Positions 8,171-16,086 of a stretch of 43,620 bases of DNA are shown here, piece after piece. The DNA lies in assembly GCA_030653435.1 (NCBI GenBank), contig JAURZI010000056.1:1-43620 (forward strand). Reading direction: 5' to 3'. A program made the position numbers and the translations under genes. Numbering within the stretch: the first letter of the stretch is position 1; every line of letters begins with the position of its first letter. This DNA comes from Methylovulum sp. GTDB taxonomy: Bacteria > Pseudomonadota > Gammaproteobacteria > Methylococcales > Methylomonadaceae. The notes beneath the pieces are model-generated. The model ran no database searches. It saw only the letters and a list, made by a program, of their open reading frames with translations, and was not told the DNA's origin.

Positions 8171-9031
8171 ATGTTTATTCGTGCTTTGCTTTTCTCCACG
8201 GTACTTTTATTTTCCTTTACGGCGGCGGCTGATCATTTAGATCCCCATCAGCTCATGTCCTTGGTTCCCGATCCCAATATTAAGCCCACTTATGACGGCC
8301 CTGAAAACAAAACCTATAAATCGGGAGGTATCGGTATCCTTGTTTATGATGGCGGCAATGCTACTGATGCTTTAGGGCCTCAGCAAGTATTCAGCTCGGC
8401 AGGATTACGACCCTTATTGATTTCCGCCAGTAAAAATGCACAGGGGCATTATAAAAGAAAAGTCACTTTCAATAATGGGCTAACCGTATGGACGGATAGG
8501 ACAATAGCTAATACCAAAAACCTTGAAGTGTTGGTTGTGCCTGGTGGTGCGTTTGAAACCATTCAAATGGCTTACAACACCGAAGTGCTGAACTGGATTA
8601 AAGCCATAGACAAAAATACCGTCTACACGACTAGCGTTTGTACCGGATCATGGATACTGGGAGCTGCAGGCTTACTGCAAGGGAAAAATGCGACCAGCAA
8701 CTGGTATCGGGCGGATGAGCTACTGACACATTTCGGCGCCACCCCCCAATCGCTATCGCGATATGTGTTCGATGGCAAACTGGTAACCGCCAACGGTGTT
8801 ACCGGAGGTATCGATATGGCTTTGGCTATCGTCAAAAAAGTGTTCTCACATGATCTCAATGATGGCAAAGATTATACCCAAGCCGTCATGCTGGATCTTC
8901 AGTATGATCCTAAGCCTCCTGTACAAGGCGGTTCAATTGCAAACACAGAACCGACCGTGTTTGAGGCGATGCAATATATGTATGATTTTTACGATCTTGC
9001 CAACACGGTAAAACAGATTCCCATCCAATAA
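8171..9031 (+). CDS. exported DJ-1/PfpI family protein (isonitrile hydratase-like)
   Basis: This 286-residue protein has a signal peptide (about 1-20, cleavage near TAAA-DH) followed by a DJ-1/ThiJ/PfpI fold. The nucleophile elbow is visible as VCTGSWILGAAGLL with Cys157, and the fold is supported by IGILVYDGGNATDALGPQQVF near residue 54 and VVPGGAFE near 122. This pattern is nearest to the isonitrile hydratase/AraC-associated branch of the superfamily, but that branch is normally cytoplasmic. The substrate is unknown. It stands alone, divergent from the fecIR-like genes, and its transcript would run into the REP-like palindrome at 9102. Confidence 0.8.
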   Translation: MFIRALLFSTVLLFSFTAAADHLDPHQLMSLVPDPNIKPTYDGPENKTYKSGGIGILVYDGGNATDALGPQQVFSSAGLRPLLISASKNAQGHYKRKVTFNNGLTVWTDRTIANTKNLEVLVVPGGAFETIQMAYNTEVLNWIKAIDKNTVYTTSVCTGSWILGAAGLLQGKNATSNWYRADELLTHFGATPQSLSRYVFDGKLVTANGVTGGIDMALAIVKKVFSHDLNDGKDYTQAVMLDLQYDPKPPVQGGSIANTEPTVFEAMQYMYDFYDLANTVKQIPIQ

Positions 9032-9101
9032 TTCCAAAATCCGCGTTTAAGCTCTTCGATCTTTGAAAATTTGAACAGCAGCTTTTATATTTCACCAGCC
9101 A

Positions 9102-9195
9102 GACGGGTTTTGTAAACCCGTCCACAGGGATTTCCTTTATGGTTCTAAGAAATATCGACAACATTAAATAGGAACGAGGTTGCAAATCCCGATCT
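9102..9195. repeat. paired REP-like palindromes, copy 2
   Basis: The first unit is a perfect 9-bp stem, GACGGGTTT/AAACCCGTC (9102-9122), with a 3-base loop. The second unit (about 9175-9195) has CGAGGTTGCAAATCCCGATC. Both match the units at 2400-2485 in order and spacing. The first stem may also terminate the PfpI transcript. Confidence 0.6.
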
Positions 9196-9219
9196 GAATG
9201 AGTAACTGAGCGCTTGACG

Positions 9220-9345
9220 CTAATTCCCCCGCCGTTTTTGTAGCCAATCGTTCACGCCCGTGACAAACAATAGCGGATACGCCAAACCGGCCAAAAACAC
9301 CCAAATCCGCCCTGTCCAATCCAATGCCCGCCCTGATGAGACTTT
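9220..9345 (-). pseudogene. C-terminal remnant of a second PepSY-TM gene
   Basis: Read on the minus strand, an open frame ending at a TAG (9220-9222) encodes SSGRALDWTGRIWVFLAGLA followed by YPLLFVTGVNDWLQKRRGN. Across 38 aligned residues, 25 are identical to the C-terminal membrane segment of the intact PepSY protein at 1091-2344. The upstream part of the gene is missing. This is therefore the 3' stump of a paralogue, left by deletion or recombination. The frame has no start codon of its own, so it is easily missed in an ORF scan. Confidence 0.75.
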
Positions 9346-9411
9346 GAAAGTATTCCACCACCCTATCTGGCATTTAAATTCACCTACCTTAGCTATTCTA
9401 AACGCCCCCCG

Positions 9412-9831
9412 CTAAAATTTGTTTTCCTTCAATTTATTTGCTTGCCTAAACCGGTTTTTACCAGCAACACGGAGGAGACGAAGAAATTTTGGACATTCAA
9501 AATGGTTGGGCGCATTGCAGGCCGCTGCGTGACGGAGCCCATCACGCATAGAGGTCAGTTCTTTAATTTTTCTGTCCAACTCATCCGCCTTGGCTAACAG
9601 CAGCGCCCTATTAATGTCATAGCCCTCTGAAGCAAACATTTCGCCAATCTCATCCAGCGAGAAACCGGCACTACGCCCCAAAGCTATTAACGCCAGCCGT
9701 TCTATAACATTGGCGTTGAACTGACGGCGCAAGCCAGTGCGACCGTTTGACCGGATCAGTCCTTTTTCTTCATAAAAACGCAACGTTGACGCGGGTAATC
9801 CCGATGCCTTTGCGACCTCAGCTATATCCAT
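9412..9831 (-). CDS. MerR family transcriptional regulator
   Basis: This 139-residue protein begins with a MerR winged helix-turn-helix (about 1-70: IAEVAKASGLPASTLRFYEEKGLI, then FSLDEIGEMF), followed by a dimerisation coiled coil (about 75-100) and a short C-terminal tail. The tail holds two cysteines, Cys105 and Cys113, in CNAPNHFECP, which could sense a metal, thiol or redox signal. It lacks the four-cysteine cluster of SoxR. It is divergent from tpm and faces a promoter with a 19-bp spacer and central dyad (9856-9886), the architecture MerR proteins untwist. The likely role is activation of tpm and the permease behind it. The inducer is unknown. Confidence 0.88.
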   Translation of the reverse strand: MDIAEVAKASGLPASTLRFYEEKGLIRSNGRTGLRRQFNANVIERLALIALGRSAGFSLDEIGEMFASEGYDINRALLLAKADELDRKIKELTSMRDGLRHAAACNAPNHFECPKFLRLLRVAGKNRFRQANKLKENKF

Positions 9832-9855
9832 TATTCGACCTGTCGTAATTAATGC

Positions 9856-9886
9856 TTGACTTCAAGTTGACTTGAAGTTTTATCCT
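9856..9886 (+). promoter_or_regulatory. MerR-type promoter and operator upstream of tpm
   Basis: A -35 element TTGACT (9856-9861) and a -10 element TATCCT (9881-9886) are separated by 19 bp instead of the usual 17. The spacer contains the perfect dyad ACTTCAAG-TTGA-CTTGAAGT (9859-9878). A long spacer with a centred dyad is characteristic of MerR-family operators, and this dyad is close to the known SoxR box pattern CCTCAAGTTAACTTGAGG. The MerR gene lies immediately to the left, divergently. Confidence 0.8.
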
Positions 9887-9966
9887 AGCCCAGTACATAA
9901 CTTAGTACAACACATAAGCCATTAATTTAGTGGTGATTATTCATACTTGAAAATTAAGGAACTGAT

Positions 9967-10611
9967 ATGGAAGCCAATTTTTGGCATCAAAAATGGGAAC
10001 GCGGTGAGATTGCTTTCCATCAAAGCGAGGCCAACCCATTTTTAGTCAATCATTTTGAAAAATTAAATCTGGCAAAGACCAGCCGTATCTTCTTGCCCTT
10101 GTGTGGCAAGACGCGGGATTTTGCCTGGTTGCTTGCCAACGGTTATCGGGTGGTTGGCGCAGAATTGAGCGAACTCGCTATTAACGAATTGTTTAACGAC
10201 CTTGGCTTAGCACCGGAAATCTCCAAATTTAGGGGATTGTCCCGCTACAGTGCAGACCATATCGACATATTCGTAGGGGATATTTTTGCTGTGTCTTCGG
10301 AATATCTTGGCTCCGTCAACGCGATATATGACCGCGCCGCTTTAGTTGCCTTGCCTGCTGGCATACGTGAGCAATATACGGCACATCTGATAGCCATAAC
10401 CGACGCCGCACCGCAATTGCTGATCACTTATGAATACGACCAACAGCTGATGGATGGCCCGCCGTTTTCAGTTACCGAGGACGAGGTGAGGCAACATTAT
10501 GGTGCCGCTTACCAATTGAAACCTGTTGAAAGCGATAATGTCGCGGGCGTATTCAAGGGGGGAATTGCAGCAATCGAGACGGCGTGGTTGCTCCAAAAAA
10601 CCAATGGCTAG
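9967..10611 (+). CDS. tpm: thiopurine S-methyltransferase family protein
   Basis: This 214-residue protein is a cytoplasmic SAM-dependent methyltransferase of the TPMT family. The start, FWHQKWERGEIAFHQSEANP, is the family signature, followed by LPLCGKTRDFAWLLANGYRVVGAELSE (SAM-binding region, about 43-70) and the YDRAALVALP segment. Bacterial members methylate thiols and have been linked to selenium and tellurium oxyanion resistance, so the natural substrate may be a reduced chalcogen compound rather than a drug. It is the first gene after the MerR-type promoter and its end overlaps the likely start of the TauE/SafE permease by 8 bases, which suggests co-translation. Confidence 0.92.
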   Translation: MEANFWHQKWERGEIAFHQSEANPFLVNHFEKLNLAKTSRIFLPLCGKTRDFAWLLANGYRVVGAELSELAINELFNDLGLAPEISKFRGLSRYSADHIDIFVGDIFAVSSEYLGSVNAIYDRAALVALPAGIREQYTAHLIAITDAAPQLLITYEYDQQLMDGPPFSVTEDEVRQHYGAAYQLKPVESDNVAGVFKGGIAAIETAWLLQKTNG

Positions 10612-11440
10612 CGCAGGCTTATATGCCGGTATGCAGGGCGTTGAATGGATAGCATTGTACCTTGCGCTGGGTGCTTTCGTTGGCTTTATGGCGGGATTAC
10701 TCGGCATTGCTGGTGGTGGCATACTGGTGCCTTGGCTGGTATCCATTTTTACTTACCAGGGTATCAGCATAGGTCATGTCGTCCATTTGGCATTAGGAAC
10801 GTCATTGGCCTGCATGGTCATTTCTTCTACAGCCAGCATCCGTGTACATGCTTCCCGAGGCGCCGTCGTGTGGCAGGCCGTTGGCGGCATGGCCCCAGGG
10901 ATTATTCTGGGCGCCTTTCCGGCTACCCAGATTGCCGCCAACGTTAACCCAACCTACATTGCCGTATTTTTTGCGCTGTTCATGGCCGTTGTCTCAGGAC
11001 AAATGCTTCTTAATTGGCAACCGAAACCCAGCCAGAAACCGGTAAGCTTTCACGGATTAATGGTGGCTGGCGTTGGGATCGGATCGATATCCGCACTTGC
11101 CGCAGTGGGTGGCGGATTTCTCGCCGTTGCCTACCTGGGCCATAAGAATGTGGACATAAAAAAAGCCATTGGCACTTCAGCTGCAATTGGATTTCCCCTC
11201 GCTGTCACGGGTGCTGTCGGCTACCTGATTAGCGGCTGGTCTAAAACATTGGGTAATCCTTATGCCCTTGGATTCATTGATGTGCCGGCATTTTTGGCAA
11301 TATCGCTTGCCAGTTCCATTGCGGCTTCCTATGGCGCTCGCTGCTCCCATAGTTTGCCTGAAGCGCATTTGAAAAAGATTTTCGCCGTTATCTCGCTGGT
11401 TTTGAGTATAAAGATGCTAGTTCCGTTTGTTCAATTTTGA
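10604..11440 (+). CDS. TauE/SafE family sulfite/organosulfur exporter
   Basis: This is a polytopic inner-membrane permease with about eight predicted helices. The duplicated glycine-rich motif is visible: LALGAFVGFMAGLLGIAGGGILVPWL near the N-terminus and SALAAVGGGFLAVAYLGHKN near the middle, followed by KAIGTSAAIGFPLAVTGAVGYL. The family exports sulfite, sulfoacetate and other sulfur anions. The open frame extends back to 10526 inside tpm. I prefer the ATG at 10604, which overlaps the tpm stop; an ATG at 10631 is also possible. Co-transcription with tpm under a MerR regulator suggests a shared role in handling a sulfur or selenium compound, which is inference. Confidence 0.85.
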   Translation: MASAGLYAGMQGVEWIALYLALGAFVGFMAGLLGIAGGGILVPWLVSIFTYQGISIGHVVHLALGTSLACMVISSTASIRVHASRGAVVWQAVGGMAPGIILGAFPATQIAANVNPTYIAVFFALFMAVVSGQMLLNWQPKPSQKPVSFHGLMVAGVGIGSISALAAVGGGFLAVAYLGHKNVDIKKAIGTSAAIGFPLAVTGAVGYLISGWSKTLGNPYALGFIDVPAFLAISLASSIAASYGARCSHSLPEAHLKKIFAVISLVLSIKMLVPFVQF

Positions 11441-11772
11441 ACTAAGCATTTAGGTATTCTTTGGGGATATGTTGATAGCATTTACACCTAAAGACTGGAG
11501 CACACTGTCTTTGGCTCCGCCATCACTGTCAGCTAGTCCAGCCATTTGCGTATAGAGTGCAACCCGCGCCAATCCGGAACCCAGCTCTACAATCGAAACG
11601 GCCCATGGGGGCGGATTTTAAACCAGCCATCATCAATTTCACGCATTCGATACATGATGGGTGGTATTTTTCACGAACCGTTACGGTAACCTATCACATC
11701 CGCCGCCATGTCTTTTTGATATTCTGTACTCGCAGTAAAAACCAACCGTCTACAACAATTGGAGCGTATAAC
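11441..11772. other. intergenic region upstream of the DUF6345-like gene
   Basis: There is no confident gene on the plus strand. On the minus strand, 11450-11617 is an open stretch of about 55 codons without a start, ending in TAA, whose product (VALYTQMAGLADSDGGA is part of it) looks like ordinary protein. A second frame just upstream of it is open and meets it at a run of C residues. This may be a frameshifted gene remnant of unknown family. The promoter of the downstream secreted pair should lie in the right half, but no clear boxes were assigned. Confidence 0.3.
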
Positions 11773-12525
11773 ATGTTTATTAATCAAAAAAAGCTGATAT
11801 CCGGCTTATGTCTACTTACTGTCAGCGCCGTTTCTGTACCCCATGCCATCGCCGCCGACCGGGAAATCGGCGGTTATGTCGACCGTGCGGAAAGCCGGTT
11901 TGTCCGTAATGTCTGGAATTTCGTCAAAAACTTCCAGGGCTTTCAAACTATCGGCCCTAACCGTTATAAAAACGTCCAATACTATTGGGCCGAACCGTTC
12001 ATGTTCGACAGTTCACATGAAAATTATGTGGACAAAATGGATCTGGCATTTTTCGCAGGCCACGGTAGCCCATACTATATCCAAACCAACCAAAGCACCG
12101 GGCAAGGCGTCGATTTACGCACCGTCCCTGCTTACGGTGATTTAGCCAACAAAGGCGATCTGGAATTCATGGTTATCGAATCTTGCAGCACCGTTGCATC
12201 TGCGCCTGATGCTGCGGATTGGTGGACGCCGTTTTCGCCGATGTTCCAAGGCCTGCACCAATTGGTCGGCTTTCGTACCCTCAGTTATTCTGACAACAGC
12301 ATTCCGAACAATTATGCCAATAAGCTAAAAGCAAACGGCGGCGTGTGGCAATCATGGTTTGCGGCCATCAATGAAGAACGTTACTGGGCAGGCAGCTCAA
12401 ACGCCGCTTATCCAGGCATGGGCAGTGCAATCATGTACACGTCCACTGAAAATGACCGGCTCGGCTCTTATGGCGCGGATCCCGCCGGTGGCACAGCAGG
12501 CATGAAAACCTGGTGGCAGTATTAA
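11773..12525 (+). CDS. exported DUF6345-like protein with caspase-like His/Cys signature
   Basis: The 250-residue product starts at the ATG at 11773, which has GGAG eight bases upstream and begins a clean signal peptide (cleavage near AIA-AD, residues 27-28). The frame is open further back to 11557 but that extension has no signal peptide. The mature part has a hydrophobic strand ending in His-Gly, LAFFAGHGSP with His97, and a second hydrophobic strand ending in Glu-Ser-Cys, FMVIESCSTV with Cys138. That is the catalytic layout of clan CD cysteine peptidases (caspase, legumain, gingipain). It resembles, from memory, the family called DUF6345. A likely propeptide-like partner follows 25 bases later. 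Peptidase activity is inference. Confidence 0.7.
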   Translation: MFINQKKLISGLCLLTVSAVSVPHAIAADREIGGYVDRAESRFVRNVWNFVKNFQGFQTIGPNRYKNVQYYWAEPFMFDSSHENYVDKMDLAFFAGHGSPYYIQTNQSTGQGVDLRTVPAYGDLANKGDLEFMVIESCSTVASAPDAADWWTPFSPMFQGLHQLVGFRTLSYSDNSIPNNYANKLKANGGVWQSWFAAINEERYWAGSSNAAYPGMGSAIMYTSTENDRLGSYGADPAGGTAGMKTWWQY

Positions 12526-12550
12526 TTCCAACAATTAACGGAGCACAATC

Positions 12551-13525
12551 ATGAATGCGAAAAAACTTATCTCGACCTTACTTTTAGTAGCCGGAAACAC
12601 CGGCTTTATCGGTAGCCAAGCCTTAGCGGCAACCACCACCGAGAACTTGTTTCTCTACAGTTTTGAAGAAACCCCGGTACTGGATGTAGACACATCGAAA
12701 TCATTGATGAAACAATTTCTGGACGGCGAATCGGCCGATAGGCTTGTCCCCTCCCTGGACAAGACTGTGCGTTATGTCTCCCCTAAAGATCCCAATACCA
12801 CGTTCGAGCATAACCTTAACACCGGCGACATCCGTTTCCACCGCAATTTTGCACGCTACCTGGGTGATTTCAAACCCGAACTCCCTTCTACCGAAGAAGC
12901 GCTAAAAGCAGCGGAAATGTTTCTCGAAGAGAATAAATTGCTGCCGTCTAACCAGGCAGAATTAAAAATCGCGCATATCGGCGGCTTACGCGCCACCAGC
13001 GTCATTGACGGCAAGCAGGCGGGACCTATTATCGACAAGCTGATCACCCTTAATTATGCACGGGAAATTAATGGCTTGCCTGTCATCGGCCCAGGCTCCA
13101 AAATACTTGTGGATATTGGCGAAAAAGGGGAAGTATTGAGCTTGACTAGACATTGGCGAGAATTATCGCCTAAAGCACGGCAAATCAGCCCTGAAGAAAC
13201 TTTTTCTCTGGATGAAGCGCAACGCTTAGCTAAGATACAAATCAGCAAAGAATTTGGTAAAAGGGCGACTTTTGAACTGCTAGGGTCACAGACTGCTTAT
13301 TTCGACAATAATGGTCGGCTGTTACAACCGGTGTATGCCTTTCAGGCTAAAGTTTTCTTGCCCGACCAACAAACTGAAGCGTTCGAATATATCAGTGTGA
13401 TTCCCGTCCTGAGAAAATCACCGGAACTACTGAACCTGACCAAGCTGGATCCCAAAGCATTGCGTACAATAATAAGCACCGATGAAACAACACTGCCCGG
13501 CGGTACAACCAGAAAACCTGACTAA
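12551..13525 (+). CDS. exported propeptide-like protein (FTP/PepSY-like fold), partner of the DUF6345-like gene
   Basis: This 324-residue protein has a signal peptide (cleavage near ALA-AT, about residue 27) and a GGAG ribosome-binding site. The mature part has the feel of the N-terminal propeptides of secreted metallopeptidases. A helical segment (EEALKAAEMFLEENKLLP) is followed by YAREINGLPVIGPGSKILVD and GEVLSLTRHWREL near residues 175-215. Later comes AYFDNNGRLLQPVYAFQAKV near 255-275. In M4-type peptidases such FTP/PepSY units act in cis as inhibitors and folding aids, but no peptidase domain is fused here. It lies 25 bases behind the caspase-like protein and both share the same leader style, so a trans-acting chaperone or inhibitor is plausible. 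The function is unproven. Confidence 0.6.
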   Translation: MNAKKLISTLLLVAGNTGFIGSQALAATTTENLFLYSFEETPVLDVDTSKSLMKQFLDGESADRLVPSLDKTVRYVSPKDPNTTFEHNLNTGDIRFHRNFARYLGDFKPELPSTEEALKAAEMFLEENKLLPSNQAELKIAHIGGLRATSVIDGKQAGPIIDKLITLNYAREINGLPVIGPGSKILVDIGEKGEVLSLTRHWRELSPKARQISPEETFSLDEAQRLAKIQISKEFGKRATFELLGSQTAYFDNNGRLLQPVYAFQAKVFLPDQQTEAFEYISVIPVLRKSPELLNLTKLDPKALRTIISTDETTLPGGTTRKPD

Positions 13526-13547
13526 GTTCTAGTCTTCACCGATAAAG

Positions 13548-13575
13548 GATAGGGTGGCTAAACAGCCTCCCTATC
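13548..13575. terminator. bidirectional terminator between the propeptide-like gene and mltD
   Basis: GATAGGGTGGCT (13548-13559) pairs with AGCCTCCCTATC (13564-13575) with one mismatch and a 4-base loop. It is flanked by an A-rich left side and TTT on the right. The two flanking genes converge here, so it can serve both. Confidence 0.75.
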
Positions 13576-13590
13576 TTTCGTTAGATAAAC

Positions 13591-15276
13591 TCAGGTAGAC
13601 GAGCGGTTATCAACCAATACCTTGAGTTTTTGCCCAGGGCGTATACCTTTGCCAAGCACTTCGATATTGGACTTACGTAAATCATTGACCGGCACATTAA
13701 ATTTTTTGGCGATTTGTATCAAGGTGTCGCCTTTGCCTACCGTGTAATGCACTAGGCGAATCGAAGACGAGGATGACGCAAGTTGCGGGTTAACGGATTT
13801 AATGGCAAGTTTTCGCCCCGGAACCAATGCCGTTTTTAACGTAATCTTATTCCATTCAGCAATGTCTTTAGGGGTCACTGAAAAGCGTTGTGAAATATTC
13901 CAAAACGTATCGCCTTTTTTTACCGTATAAAGCTGATTGCTTGCGATTTGGGTCTTGGTTATGTTGGCGATAAGGCCTGCCGTCTTAGCCTGTTTGCCCA
14001 CGGCAGGAATCTGTAAATACATACCTGAATGCACGCCATTGGCCGTCAAATGATTAGCCTGACGCAGTGTGCTGATCGTAGTATGGGTTCTGCCGGCGAT
14101 AGTCGCCAAACTGTCCCCTGGCTTAACCTTATAGCGGATGGAAGCGTTATAGCCTTCGTCGCGCCTGACCTGAACCGGCTTGGTTTCGCTACGGCGGGCA
14201 TGGGCAACCGTCTCGCTGCGGAGTTGATTTAAATCTATCCGTTCATCAAAGGGCAGCTGGGCCAGGTTTCTTTTAAATGTTTGCGCTTGTGCGACCGGTA
14301 CCAACAAACGATGCGGACCTTGTGGTGCCGTGCAGGATTTATTAAAACCCGGATTCAGCTTTAAAAATTTATCGTAGGGAGTATTAGCCAGCTGTGCGGC
14401 TTTGTGCAAATCCAGCGGCGACTTAATGTCAACCACTTCAAAATATGGCTTATTAGGGATATGCTGCAAGTGGATGTTGTATTCTTCAGCATTAGCAAAA
14501 ATTCTGGCTATCGCCAATAGCCTGGGCACATAATCGACCGTTTCCTGCGGCAAGCTCAGAGACCAGTAATCGGTGGGCAAATTACGGCCTTCATTTTTTT
14601 CTATAGACTTTCTCACCTTGCCTTTTCCGCAATTATACGAGGCTAGCGCAAGCAACCAATCACCATCAAACGTTTCGCTCAGCTCTTTAAGATAAGTGGT
14701 CGCCGCTTTGGTTGACGCATACACATCACGGCGTCCGTCATACCAGGCATTTTGCTGCAAACCGTATTCTTCGCCAGTCGCCGGCACAAACTGCCAAAGC
14801 CCTGAGGCATCGGCATGCGAATAGGCGTTGGCCACAAAAGCACTTTCAACAACCGGTAATAACGCCAATTCACCCGGAATATTCTTCGCTTCAATTTCAT
14901 CGAGAATATGATGCAAATACGGCTCTGCACGCTGCTGTATGATCGCCAGGGTAGCGGGATGTTGCAAATACCAGTTGACTTCCTGGTCAATCCGGTAATG
15001 TTCTACTTCAGGCAACGAATACAATGACAATAGCCTGTCCCATACCGTATTGTGTTGCGTTAATGCCGATTTTGATTTTTGTTTGCCGAACTTGAGGCGG
15101 GAACTGGCATGAGGATATTGCCCATACAGGCCGTCCTGTGCGTCAGCATCCGATTGACCCGGTAACTGGTCGCTAAGACTGAGGGGCTTTTCAGATGTCC
15201 CTGAACAACCTGCAACCAGCAAAGACAGCAAAATTAATGGAAAAGCAACTGACCTGTTAAAATTAACATGCATCAT
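13591..15276 (-). CDS. mltD: membrane-bound lytic murein transglycosylase D with LysM repeats
   Basis: This lipoprotein enzyme cleaves peptidoglycan glycan strands to 1,6-anhydro ends. The ATG at 15276 places a normal 24-residue lipoprotein signal ending in LLVAGC; an upstream ATG at 15345 would give an overly long leader. The GH23/SLT domain carries the catalytic Glu in LALLPVVESAF and the family segment ASGLWQFVPATGEEYGL. Three LysM domains follow near the C-terminus (YKVKPGDSLATIAG, YTVKKGDTFWNISQRF and YTVGKGDTLIQIAKKF) for peptidoglycan binding. At about 561 residues it is longer than the E. coli protein, which has two LysM repeats. It is divergent from a methyltransferase gene, as expected for the mltD-yafS-rnhA neighbourhood. 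Confidence 0.93.
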   Translation of the reverse strand: MMHVNFNRSVAFPLILLSLLVAGCSGTSEKPLSLSDQLPGQSDADAQDGLYGQYPHASSRLKFGKQKSKSALTQHNTVWDRLLSLYSLPEVEHYRIDQEVNWYLQHPATLAIIQQRAEPYLHHILDEIEAKNIPGELALLPVVESAFVANAYSHADASGLWQFVPATGEEYGLQQNAWYDGRRDVYASTKAATTYLKELSETFDGDWLLALASYNCGKGKVRKSIEKNEGRNLPTDYWSLSLPQETVDYVPRLLAIARIFANAEEYNIHLQHIPNKPYFEVVDIKSPLDLHKAAQLANTPYDKFLKLNPGFNKSCTAPQGPHRLLVPVAQAQTFKRNLAQLPFDERIDLNQLRSETVAHARRSETKPVQVRRDEGYNASIRYKVKPGDSLATIAGRTHTTISTLRQANHLTANGVHSGMYLQIPAVGKQAKTAGLIANITKTQIASNQLYTVKKGDTFWNISQRFSVTPKDIAEWNKITLKTALVPGRKLAIKSVNPQLASSSSSIRLVHYTVGKGDTLIQIAKKFNVPVNDLRKSNIEVLGKGIRPGQKLKVLVDNRSST

Positions 15277-15369
15277 CTTAAGCCTAAGGATGTAGTTTAA
15301 ATCATAAGGTTTGTAGTATATCGTGTTTTTCTTGAAAAACATCAACCTAATGTAGTATTGAGTTCAGAC

Positions 15370-16086
15370 ATGAAGCGTAAATTCTTATTTACTTGGTACC
15401 AAACACCCAGAGGCAAGCTGCTCAAAGAGCTTGAAGCTGAGTATTTAAAACGCGCCATTACGGTCAGTTGCCAGCAGACTGTTTTACAGATCGGTGGCCT
15501 GGGCTGGGAAGATGAATTTGTCGATTGTACGCTTTACAAATACTACACCATACTGGATGCCAAAAACCTGGGCTGCGACGCCGCCAGAAAAATTCAGGCG
15601 AAAGCTTTCCGCTTACCGCTGAAAAGCGATAGCGTGGATATGATTATCGTACCGCATTTATTGGAGTTTGATAGCTACCGGTTTCAGACCATGCGCGAAA
15701 TAGAGCGTATTTTAAAACCTGAGGGCATTGTCTTGATTATGAATTTTAATCCATGGAGTATATGGGTCAGGTATCAGTATTTATGGGAAAGAAAAATGGC
15801 TGACTCCTGGCGCGGGCATTTTATCGGCCGCTCCAGAGTATTAGACTGGTTAAAATTATTAAATTTTGAAGTTACCGTATCCTCCGAATTTTATCTGGAC
15901 AACGTCAAGTCTACGCACGGCAAAGTGATAACCAACAGCAGTTCCCTATCGGCCACTGCTTATGCCGTTAAAGCAATAAAACGCCGTTATAATTTGATTC
16001 CGTTAACCCCCGTTAAAGCGGAGGCCGCCCCCATGATACTCGCTAATTCCATTAACCCCTCTGTGCAACTCAACAACCATGAGTGA
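15370..16086 (+). CDS. class I SAM-dependent methyltransferase (YafS-like)
   Basis: This 238-residue protein has a degenerate Rossmann methyltransferase core. [10 protein letters not shown] lies near the SAM-binding loop, [21 protein letters not shown] is motif II/III-like, and [20 protein letters not shown] is the post-core strand. Its place between mltD and rnhA matches the E. coli yafS methyltransferase. The substrate is unknown. The frame is open to a TTG at 15358, but the ATG at 15370 is the more likely start. The last 8 bases overlap rnhA, so the two are probably translated together. Confidence 0.85.
   Translation: MKRKFLFTWYQTPRGKLLKELEAEYLKRAITVSCQQTVLQIGGLGWEDEFVDCTLYKYYTILDAKNLGCDAARKIQAKAFRLPLKSDSVDMIIVPHLLEFDSYRFQTMREIERILKPEGIVLIMNFNPWSIWVRYQYLWERKMADSWRGHFIGRSRVLDWLKLLNFEVTVSSEFYLDNVKSTHGKVITNSSSLSATAYAVKAIKRRYNLIPLTPVKAEAAPMILANSINPSVQLNNHE

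Noticed and set aside
9164-9373. 69-codon minus-strand frame over the PepSY remnant
   Set aside because: It reads the remnant in the wrong frame; the homologous frame is a different one and lacks a start codon.
11557-11772. N-terminal extension of the DUF6345-like gene
   Set aside because: The extension would bury the signal peptide 72 residues inside the protein and has no ribosome-binding site, while the ATG at 11773 has both a good site and a proper leader.
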